Origin: VGNY01 sp964549635
GTDB lineage: Bacteria; Chloroflexota; Dehalococcoidia; GIF9; UBA5629
Direction of reading: 5' to 3'
DNA length: 64,000 nucleotides
Assembly (NCBI GenBank): GCA_964549635.1
Contig: CAZJVJ010000001.1
Coordinates: 237,650-301,649 of the forward strand
Within the stretch, counting starts at the first letter, position 1, and the number at the start of each line of letters is the position of its first letter. Made by a program: the position numbers and the translations under genes. Below are positions 25,723 to 32,912 of the stretch, in pieces. The notes under the pieces were generated by a model. It was not told the origin of the DNA, made no database searches, and worked only from the letters and a program-made list of their open reading frames with translations.

Positions 25723-26489
25723 AACAGGTCAGAGTCATACCATGTCTGGATGTAAAGGACGGAAGAGTAGTTAAAGGGGTAAAATTCGTAGACCTGAAAG
25801 ATGCCCGCGACCCTGTGGAGGCGGCCGTGGCCTACTGTCAGCAGGGAGCTGATGAGCTTGTCTTCCTAGACATCTTTGCTACAGTGGAAAACAGGGGCAC
25901 CAGGTTAGAATGGGTCAAGAAAGTCGCTGAAAAGGTCACCATACCCTTTGCCGTAGGAGGCGGTATCAGGCACATCAAAGACATGAAGGAACTGTTTGAC
26001 CTCGGCGTCAGCAAGGCATCAATCAACACCGCTGCTGTCAAGAACCCTGAACTAATAAGAGAGGCGTCAAAACAATTCGGTAAACATAGGCTGGTTGTTG
26101 CCATCGATGGCATTAAAAATCCCACACAGAGCAACCGCCCCAGGCTGGAGGTGGTAATCAAGAGCGGCGAGGAGACCACAGGACTGGAGATTGTGGAGTG
26201 GGCAAGAAAGGTGGAAGCGCTGGGCGCAGGCGAGATCTTACTCACCAGCAAAGATGCTGACGGTACTAAACAAGGATACGATTTGGAGATGACTAAAGCA
26301 GTAGCCGAGGCGGTTACCATACCGGTAATTGCTTCCGGTGGTGCAGGCAAATTAGAGCACCTTTATGAAGCTGTAGTCATCGGCAAAGCTTCAGCGGTCC
26401 TGGCTGCATCTATCTTCCATTTTGGAGAAATAACCATATATGAAGCAAAGAGATACCTTAAAGAAAGGGGAATACCCGTAAAAATATAA
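25719..26489 (+). CDS. hisF: Imidazole glycerol phosphate synthase subunit HisF
   Basis: HisF (256 aa) is the cyclase subunit that joins ammonia from HisH to PRFAR during histidine synthesis. RVIPCLDVKDGRVVKG contains the catalytic Asp near position 11. VAIDGI holds the second near 128, and IPVIASGGAGKLEHL is the phosphate-binding loop. It starts by ATGA overlap with nrpR. The other his genes are not adjacent, which is unusual. Pairing with a nitrogen regulator and glutamate synthase suggests that the operon groups enzymes handling glutamine-derived ammonia. Confidence 0.93.
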   Translation: MKQVRVIPCLDVKDGRVVKGVKFVDLKDARDPVEAAVAYCQQGADELVFLDIFATVENRGTRLEWVKKVAEKVTIPFAVGGGIRHIKDMKELFDLGVSKASINTAAVKNPELIREASKQFGKHRLVVAIDGIKNPTQSNRPRLEVVIKSGEETTGLEIVEWARKVEALGAGEILLTSKDADGTKQGYDLEMTKAVAEAVTIPVIASGGAGKLEHLYEAVVIGKASAVLAASIFHFGEITIYEAKRYLKERGIPVKI

Positions 26490-26517
26490 CGCCAATAAAT
26501 AATGAGGAGGAGTGAAA

Positions 26518-28110
26518 ATGAATCTAGCACGACCAAACGCCAGCGACGCCACCAGAACTGCAAACCGTTCCCGGAGTGTAGTTCCTGGAAGCGGGCTGTG
26601 CTCCCGCTGCCTCGATGGATGCACGGGGAACTGTGAAGTATTTAAAGCCAGCTTCCGCAGCCGAGAACTCATATATCCTGGCCCCTTCGGTGAAATCACC
26701 GCCGGTGGCGATAAAGATTATCCGGTCGATTACTCTCACCTTAATATACAAGGATATGCCTTTGGTGCTAGAGGACTACCCGCGGGCGTTGTTGGTGACC
26801 CGGACACAGCTACATTTCCCGCAGTCAATACAGAGACAGAATATGGCTGGGATATCAAGGTTAAAATGCGAGTTCCCATTTTCACCGGCGCTCTAGGCTC
26901 CACCGAGATAGCCCGAAAGAATTGGGACCATTTCGCTGTCGGTGCTGCCATCAGCGGTATTACCCTGGTCTGCGGCGAAAATGTCTGTGGCATCGACCCG
27001 CGGCTTGAGCGCGATACGAAGGGTAAAGTTATTTCAGCGCCGGATATGGACCGCCGAATTGAGATCTATCGTCGCTATCATCGGGGCTATGGTGAAATAT
27101 TGGTCCAAATGAATGTCGAAGACACACGCCTGGGCGTAGCGGAATATATCATCAAAAAGCACGGAATTGAGACTATTGAACTGAAATGGGGGCAGGGTGC
27201 TAAATGCATCGGTGGAGAGATCAAGGTCAATAGTCTGGAACGGGCACTTGAGCTCCAGAGGCGTGGCTATATTATCACCCCCGACCCGTCAAATCCTATC
27301 AATCAAGCAGCCTTCAAGGAAGGCGCGCTGAAGGAATTTGAACGCCATAGCCGACTCGGTTTCATTTCCGAAGAAAGTTTCCACGCTGAGGTAAAACGGT
27401 TACGAGGCCTGGGGTTCAAACGGATCACATTAAAAACCGGTGCCTATAGCCTCCGGGAGCTAGCTATGGCTATTAAGTGGGGCTCAGATGCCAAAATCGA
27501 CCTGCTTACCATTGACGGCGCCTCAGGCGGTACGGGCATGAGCCCATGGCGCATGATGGTGGAATGGGGTATACCGAGCCTCTACCTGCATGCTGCAGCT
27601 TACCAGTTCGCTAAGATACTGGCTGACCGAGGAAAACGCCCACCTGATATGGCTTTTGCTGGCGGCTTCAGTAGCGAAGATGGCGTATTTAAGGCACTTG
27701 CTTTAGGAGCACCTTTTACCAAGGCGGTGTGCATGGGCCGGGCTCTAATGATTCCTGGTATGGTCGGTAAAAATATCGGCGAGTGGCTAAAGGAAGGTAA
27801 GCTGCCAAACACCGTAGCTCAGTTCGGCTCGACCCCCGAGGAAATATTTGTTTGCTATGAAGATGTCAAAGACATTGTAGGCGCCGACGAGATAAAGAAT
27901 ATTCCACTTGGAGCAATCGGCATTTATTCCTATGTCGAAAAGGTAAGAGTGGGATTGCAACAATTGATGGCTGGTGCCAGGTGCTTCAGCCTACCTGCAA
28001 TCACCCGTAACGAGCTCATGTCACTGACAGAGGAATGTGCCAAGGTAACTGGCATACCATATCTTATGGAAGCTTACAGAGAGGAAGCGCTGAAGATCCT
28101 GACGAGCTAA
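26518..28110 (+). CDS. Glutamate synthase large-subunit-like FMN protein with N-terminal Cys cluster
   Basis: The protein has 531 aa from the ATG at 26518 behind GAGGAGG; a GTG two codons earlier is an alternative. It contains the FMN-binding TIM-barrel domain of glutamate synthase: IELKWGQGAKCIGGEIKV, DGASGGTGMSPWRMMVEWGIP, FAGGFSSEDGVFKALALGA and GRALMIPG. There is no glutaminase domain. Residues 28-39 form C-x2-C-x3-C-x3-C (LCSRCLDGCTGNCE), while the usual 3Fe-4S cysteines after the barrel are missing. It may take electrons through an N-terminal iron-sulfur centre and ammonia from a separate protein. A perfect terminator follows. Confidence 0.82.
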   Translation: MNLARPNASDATRTANRSRSVVPGSGLCSRCLDGCTGNCEVFKASFRSRELIYPGPFGEITAGGDKDYPVDYSHLNIQGYAFGARGLPAGVVGDPDTATFPAVNTETEYGWDIKVKMRVPIFTGALGSTEIARKNWDHFAVGAAISGITLVCGENVCGIDPRLERDTKGKVISAPDMDRRIEIYRRYHRGYGEILVQMNVEDTRLGVAEYIIKKHGIETIELKWGQGAKCIGGEIKVNSLERALELQRRGYIITPDPSNPINQAAFKEGALKEFERHSRLGFISEESFHAEVKRLRGLGFKRITLKTGAYSLRELAMAIKWGSDAKIDLLTIDGASGGTGMSPWRMMVEWGIPSLYLHAAAYQFAKILADRGKRPPDMAFAGGFSSEDGVFKALALGAPFTKAVCMGRALMIPGMVGKNIGEWLKEGKLPNTVAQFGSTPEEIFVCYEDVKDIVGADEIKNIPLGAIGIYSYVEKVRVGLQQLMAGARCFSLPAITRNELMSLTEECAKVTGIPYLMEAYREEALKILTS

Positions 28111-28124
28111 ACTGCCAAAACCAC

Positions 28125-28165
28125 GAATAGAACAGGCTCCCGATACACAGGAGCCTGTTCTATTC
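28125..28165 (+). terminator. Strong intrinsic-type terminator after the glutamate synthase gene
   Basis: A perfect 16-bp stem is formed by 28125-28140 and 28150-28165 with a 9-nt loop. The downstream arm is U-rich (TTCTATTC then TCCTT). It lies 15 bases after the stop codon and ends the nrpR-hisF-glutamate synthase transcript. Confidence 0.8.
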
Positions 28166-28354
28166 TCCTTAGCGGGCATTTATTTTGCCAATTTATACCT
28201 AGGAACAGCCCAAATCCCTTTCCTACGCATAAGCCTGGAGAACACGGCCCCTCTTCAGCCAAAAGCAACACCTGATTGGTATAGGAGATAATGCTGATTT
28301 ATCAGAGCCAGTGCATACTAAGGCAGTTCTCCCATCATATGATGTAGAATTGAC

Positions 28355-29803
28355 TTATTCAGGTATGCCGGCTAACGCTTTGGCCGATCTAACGGCCATC
28401 TCCCTATGTGGCTGCGATTTGGAAAACTCATACAGCATCATCTTGCATGCCTGACCAGAACCACCTCCGTGGGTGGCGGAATGTAAAATTGAGCCCAGAC
28501 CCCAGGAGATGTTCTCAATCAGCCTTACAATACGAACCCTGTGCTCCGCAGGAACCTCGTGGACTCCCTTGAGAAACCTCTCCAAGTAAGGTGCAATTTC
28601 CGGGTTTTTCATTTCTTTCTCGCTGGGGCAGCAAGCTAAGATGCCGCCGGTAATGTCCTCTGCCAGCCGGATAAGATCGAAAACTGCCTTTGACGCATAA
28701 TACTTGGTGTTGTTAGCCAGCACCAGGTCAGAGATGTATCCACCGTGGGGTAGTTCAAACCCTCTGACCGCAGCAGCTATGCCACATGAATACATAGTTT
28801 CAGATATGGCTATCATGTCTGCAATTTTGTCCTTCACATGTGCCACCTGATCCAAGCCGTTATATTGTGCCATAATCTGCACCGCTGCAATCAAAACATC
28901 AGCCCAGCCAGCTTTGCATCCCCCCGTCGTCGGCCGGTGAGAAGCGCCGAAAAGACCAACTATCTCATCACAATATTCCGCCTCACCACACATAAACACC
29001 CGCTCCCAGGGGACAAATACATCATCGAAGATGGCTATGCACTCATGAACCCCGTACTTGATATTTCCTAAATCTATCTCCACACCTTCTCTTCTGCGGT
29101 CGTCCTGTGCATGCCGAACTGAAACGTGAATAATACCTTTAGCATTCCCGGGCACAGCACAAACTACTGCATAAGCCTCATCACCCTTCCGGTGAGTAGT
29201 ACTGGGCAACACAAGTTTTTCATGGGATAATACCGCACCGGTCTGATGCAACTTTGCTCCACGTAGTAAAACCCCATCCTTACGTTTTTCCACCACCCTC
29301 AAATACATATCGGGGTCGGGTTGCTCATGCGCAGGCACCCGACGGTTACCTTTAGGGTCAGTTATGGCCGGACAGGCCAGAAGGTCATTCTTCTGCACAT
29401 ATTTCAACCATTCTGTAAAATTGTGGTGATAGTGAGTTCCGTGTTTGCTGTCTATCTTGTGGGTAACATATAGTATAGGAGCATAGGCATTTTGGATGCA
29501 TCTGAAAGAGCACATACCTAATCTCCGATTGCAATAGCGAGTAATGCTCACTTTAGCTACCAGGTCGTCAATGCTTTGGGGAACGTGCTGAAACAGAGAT
29601 ATAGCTTCGCCTGTCAAATGGGACCTGGTGATTATTCTATCTTGCAATTCTTTTTCGTGTGCTAAATCGTAAGTAGCAGCCACGGCATTTGCCGCTGCTC
29701 TGACTGAGGGGTGCTCCAGTGCATTACTTATTCTGGTACCATCAACATAGAGCGTGAACTTCATCTGCCTTATGCTTTCGAGATATTCCTTTCCGGTCTT
29801 CAT
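28355..29803 (-). CDS. 4-hydroxybutyryl-CoA dehydratase family protein (AbfD/HpaB-like)
   Basis: This 482-aa flavoprotein follows GGGAGGCGCATC. Its overall pattern is the 4-hydroxyphenylacetate 3-hydroxylase/AbfD family. It keeps the four [4Fe-4S] ligands known from Clostridium AbfD: Cys98 and Cys102 (MCSFRC) and His289 and Cys296 (HRPTTGGC), with the same C-x3-C and H-x6-C spacing. It is therefore a radical-type dehydratase or vinylacetyl-CoA isomerase rather than a monooxygenase. The divergent neighbour is a 3-hydroxyacyl-CoA dehydrogenase, which fits 4-hydroxybutyrate or a related acid being turned into crotonyl-CoA. The exact acyl group is unknown. Confidence 0.88.
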   Translation of the reverse strand: MKTGKEYLESIRQMKFTLYVDGTRISNALEHPSVRAAANAVAATYDLAHEKELQDRIITRSHLTGEAISLFQHVPQSIDDLVAKVSITRYCNRRLGMCSFRCIQNAYAPILYVTHKIDSKHGTHYHHNFTEWLKYVQKNDLLACPAITDPKGNRRVPAHEQPDPDMYLRVVEKRKDGVLLRGAKLHQTGAVLSHEKLVLPSTTHRKGDEAYAVVCAVPGNAKGIIHVSVRHAQDDRRREGVEIDLGNIKYGVHECIAIFDDVFVPWERVFMCGEAEYCDEIVGLFGASHRPTTGGCKAGWADVLIAAVQIMAQYNGLDQVAHVKDKIADMIAISETMYSCGIAAAVRGFELPHGGYISDLVLANNTKYYASKAVFDLIRLAEDITGGILACCPSEKEMKNPEIAPYLERFLKGVHEVPAEHRVRIVRLIENISWGLGSILHSATHGGGSGQACKMMLYEFSKSQPHREMAVRSAKALAGIPE

Positions 29804-29821
29804 GATGCGCCTCCCTTAAAA

Positions 29822-29842
29822 TGGTGCTGTATTATAGCACCA
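29822..29842 (-). promoter_or_regulatory. Extended -10 promoter inside a palindrome, upstream of the AbfD-like gene
   Basis: On the reverse strand TGCTATAAT forms an extended -10 element (TATAAT at 29836-29831). It sits in the perfect inverted repeat TGGTGCT ... AGCACCA (7-bp arms, 29822-29842). A factor bound to the palindrome would cover the -10 box, so this is a probable operator controlling the dehydratase. Confidence 0.55.
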
Positions 29843-29986
29843 GCGTAACAATTTGGGACAAACGATGGCACCCTAACAGCAAGTGTAATTCCATCCGACG
29901 ACCTGAACCCTTTGAGGTATATGCATGTTTCCTACAAGGGCCAGGACTTTGTGATAAAATTAGACCAAAATTTTTGGAGGTAACAG

Positions 29987-30850
29987 ATGGTCATAAGAAA
30001 GGTATGTGTCGTCGGTTCGGGAACAATGGGCAATGGAATAACGCAAGTGGTAGCCCAGGCAGGCTATCAAACAACAATGGTCGACATAAAGCAAGAATTC
30101 ATTGACAAGGGAATGGCGTCAATAAAGGCCAGCCTGGGTAAATTCGTAGAAAAAGCCAAAATTAACCAGGCAGATATGGATAAAGCTTTGGCAAATATTC
30201 GCACGTCAACTGACCTGAAAGAGGCAGCCAAAGACGCTGATTACGTCATTGAGGCGGTCTTTGAACGGGCGGAGGTTAAACTGCCAGTATTCCAGCAGCT
30301 TGAGGAAATATGTCCAAAGGACACTATATTAGCCTCTAACACCTCTGGCATACCTATAGGTTTACTGGGATCAGCTACCAAGCGTCCAGACAAGGTTATA
30401 GGTATGCACTTCTTCAGCCCTGTGCCCATGATGAGGGGTATTGAGATAGTCAAGTCTCTGCTCACCTCCGAAGAAACTTTGAAGATAAGCTTTGAGTTCG
30501 CTAAGGCTATAGGCAAAGAGCCAGTGGTGGTCAAAGACTCACCTGGTTTTGTAACTAACAGGATAATACCCCTGGTAATGAATGAGGGTGCCAAACTGCT
30601 GGAGGAAGGTCTGGCTACCATGGAGGACATAGATAAAATCTGCAGATTGTCCTTCAATTGGCCTATGGGACCATTTGAGCTATGTGACCTCGTAGGTGTT
30701 GACGTTGCAGTTGACCTGCTCGAGGGAATATACCAGCAGACTGGCTGGGAAAGATACAAGCCAACACCATTACTGAAAAGGATGGTTGAGATAGGGTACC
30801 TGGGCAGAAAAGTTGGCAAAGGCTTCTATACCCTTTTCGGCCAGAAGTAA
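29987..30850 (+). CDS. hbd: 3-hydroxybutyryl-CoA (3-hydroxyacyl-CoA) dehydrogenase
   Basis: The 287-aa single-function dehydrogenase follows TTGGAGGTAACAG. It has the NAD-binding start VCVVGSGTMGNGITQVVAQAGY, ASNTSGIPI, the catalytic-His region GMHFFSPVPMM, SPGFVTNRI and GPFELCDLVGVD. Length and motifs match Clostridium Hbd and PaaH. It oxidises (S)-3-hydroxyacyl-CoA or reduces acetoacetyl-CoA in the cytosol. Divergent placement with the AbfD-like dehydratase suggests both act in a crotonyl-CoA-linked pathway. Confidence 0.92.
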   Translation: MVIRKVCVVGSGTMGNGITQVVAQAGYQTTMVDIKQEFIDKGMASIKASLGKFVEKAKINQADMDKALANIRTSTDLKEAAKDADYVIEAVFERAEVKLPVFQQLEEICPKDTILASNTSGIPIGLLGSATKRPDKVIGMHFFSPVPMMRGIEIVKSLLTSEETLKISFEFAKAIGKEPVVVKDSPGFVTNRIIPLVMNEGAKLLEEGLATMEDIDKICRLSFNWPMGPFELCDLVGVDVAVDLLEGIYQQTGWERYKPTPLLKRMVEIGYLGRKVGKGFYTLFGQK

Positions 30851-30896
30851 CCTTGCTCCCTTTCCTAATCATAACAGTTGCGCAGTTTTGGCCTTT

Positions 30897-30934
30897 ACTA
30901 AATAAGGCGACCTCCAAAGGTCGCCTTATTTAGT
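30897..30934. terminator. Bidirectional terminator between hbd and the AOR gene
   Basis: A 17-bp perfect stem (30897-30913 with 30918-30934) encloses a CCAA loop. A/T-rich stem bases lie at both outer ends, so it can act for both converging genes. Its core GGCGACCT...AGGTCGCC resembles the hairpin at 46264-46287. Confidence 0.75.
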
Positions 30935-30955
30935 CCTAAGGCCAAAGCCCCTGCA

Positions 30956-32911
30956 CTACACAGTGCCCAAAAGTTTCAATTCTTTGAGCTTTCTGTCTGT
31001 GGGGCAGCTGGTTTTTGCGTCCCAGCCATGCTCATCATAGTAGTCGTTCAGAAGTCGGTCTACATCTTGTCTGGTTAATGCAGTAGCGCCGAAATAATCC
31101 TTCAATATGTATTCCTTGTCCACAGCCTTTAGGGGCTGGAACCACACTTCAGGTGGTTCATCATCTTTGCGGTCAAAACCAGCTCTATAGTTGAGCAGCT
31201 TCCACAAATTCCAGACGCGCTCGCTGGCTAGTTTCAGTTCGCTTGGTGTCCTCTCAATTCCGGTAACAGCTGAATATAATTCAGCCAAAATATCCATACT
31301 GTAGAATCTGGAGATATAAAGCCTGTGGCATTGCCCAAGCATATTAAACAGGTTGAAGAAGTCCTCACCGTGCTTCGCCAGCCGTCCAACATTGAATGAA
31401 TTCTCGGTGAAAATACGCTTAATCGCCTCCTCTGGCACTCCGCAGCGAACGGCCTGTTTCAAAAGTTCCTTCATCGGCCAGCCAGGGCTATATGAGGGTG
31501 CGCCCATAGCCCCAGCCACCCCCAACGACCGTCCCGGATACACCATCATCTCGAATTGCATTGGCCCCAGCCCGGTTAACCTAGGGTCGGCGAACACGAA
31601 CTGCCCTTTTATTACATTCTGAACACACTTTTCCGCACCTCTTCCTATCCTCCGCGCAGCACGGATTACACCATCGGCCAATATATCACCGATGCCCTCG
31701 CGGAATGCAGTCATTTTGGTTAACTGGAGCAGTGTATCAAAGCCTCTATCCAAGTCCATGCCACCGGTGTCCTCTTTGGTGATAACACCATCCTCATACA
31801 GGGTGACCACAAAGTCAACAAGCCCTTCAAGACCATAAACCCTGTCAATGCCGTAGCGGTTCGCCATATCAAAAAAACGCAAGGCATCAGCGTACATATC
31901 TAATGCAGAACTATCAGCCCGGTGTCCGAATGCGGGTGAGGCAGTCATTATTGCCCCTACAGCAAATACTGCGGTATCATATGTCATGATCCCACGCTCA
32001 GGGAGATCCAGACGGTCTTTATCTGACATAGGGCAGGTAACACAGGCAATTTTCTTTCGGCTTTTCTTATGCAGCTTGTAAATCTCAGCCTGTATCTCCT
32101 TTATATTTGGGGGATAGGGCAGGAGCACGGTGGAATGTCTAGCCAGCATCCCCTCTGGCACCCAACCTGAGGTCATGGTCATAGCGCCGCCTTTCATCAT
32201 CTCATCCCGCAGGTGATACTCCCTGACCCTAACTAGTATTTCATCAACAAGCTTCTGCAGTCTCTTCGGATCAGCTACCGTTATTCCCTTTGTCCCCCGG
32301 ACGGCAACTATAGCTTTCAGCTTTTTTGAGCCCATCACAGCCGGAAGTCCACCAGACCCAACTGTGCCTCCCTTATCAATCTGCGTCACCGAGATATTAA
32401 CCAAATTCTCCCCCGCCTGACCGATTGGTATGATACTACACGGTTCATACTTCCGCCTCAACTCATCTGTGGATTCAAAAACATCCTTACCCCAGAGATT
32501 ACTGGCATCGCATATCTCCACATCTTCATCATTTATTTTAAGATACACCGGCTTTTCTGACCTTCCGGTAATTACCAGATGGTCGTAACCCGATGATTTA
32601 AGGAAATGACTGAAACAGCCACCGCCGTTGCTGTGAGGAAAAGCATTGTTTAGAGGTGATTTGTATACAATCATCACTTGCGATGAACCCGGTATGATGG
32701 TGCCGTTAAATGGACCGGTGCCGATAATTATGGCATTCTGTGGCGAAAGTGGATCAGCATCAGGGGGTATCAGGTCGTAAGCTAGCCTGTTGTTTATACC
32801 AGCACCGCCAATGTAATTTCTGACCATCTCAGCATCAAGCGGCTCTTTCCTTACACGGCCGCTGGTCAGGTCGACATAGAGGATATTACCCGCATAACCT
32901 GGAAGACCCAC
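30956..32911 (-). CDS. aor: Aldehyde ferredoxin oxidoreductase (tungsten AOR family)
   Basis: The 651-aa protein starts with GTG after AGGAGGTGTAGT. It matches AOR throughout: YAGNILYVDLTSGRV, GTGPFNGTIIPGSSQ, FPHSNGGGCF, IGQAGEN and GGLPAVMGSKKLKAI for tungsten-bispyranopterin binding. The [4Fe-4S] ligand set, normally C-x2-C-x3-C plus a distant Cys, reads Cys290-Val-Thr-Cys293-Pro-Met-Ser-Asp297 with Cys528. Thus the third ligand is Asp. The family oxidises aldehydes to acids or, in some complexes, reduces acids. The gene is one base after the GltD-like flavoprotein gene, so the two proteins probably form an electron-transfer pair. Confidence 0.9.
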   Translation of the reverse strand: MGLPGYAGNILYVDLTSGRVRKEPLDAEMVRNYIGGAGINNRLAYDLIPPDADPLSPQNAIIIGTGPFNGTIIPGSSQVMIVYKSPLNNAFPHSNGGGCFSHFLKSSGYDHLVITGRSEKPVYLKINDEDVEICDASNLWGKDVFESTDELRRKYEPCSIIPIGQAGENLVNISVTQIDKGGTVGSGGLPAVMGSKKLKAIVAVRGTKGITVADPKRLQKLVDEILVRVREYHLRDEMMKGGAMTMTSGWVPEGMLARHSTVLLPYPPNIKEIQAEIYKLHKKSRKKIACVTCPMSDKDRLDLPERGIMTYDTAVFAVGAIMTASPAFGHRADSSALDMYADALRFFDMANRYGIDRVYGLEGLVDFVVTLYEDGVITKEDTGGMDLDRGFDTLLQLTKMTAFREGIGDILADGVIRAARRIGRGAEKCVQNVIKGQFVFADPRLTGLGPMQFEMMVYPGRSLGVAGAMGAPSYSPGWPMKELLKQAVRCGVPEEAIKRIFTENSFNVGRLAKHGEDFFNLFNMLGQCHRLYISRFYSMDILAELYSAVTGIERTPSELKLASERVWNLWKLLNYRAGFDRKDDEPPEVWFQPLKAVDKEYILKDYFGATALTRQDVDRLLNDYYDEHGWDAKTSCPTDRKLKELKLLGTV

Positions 32912-32912
32912 A

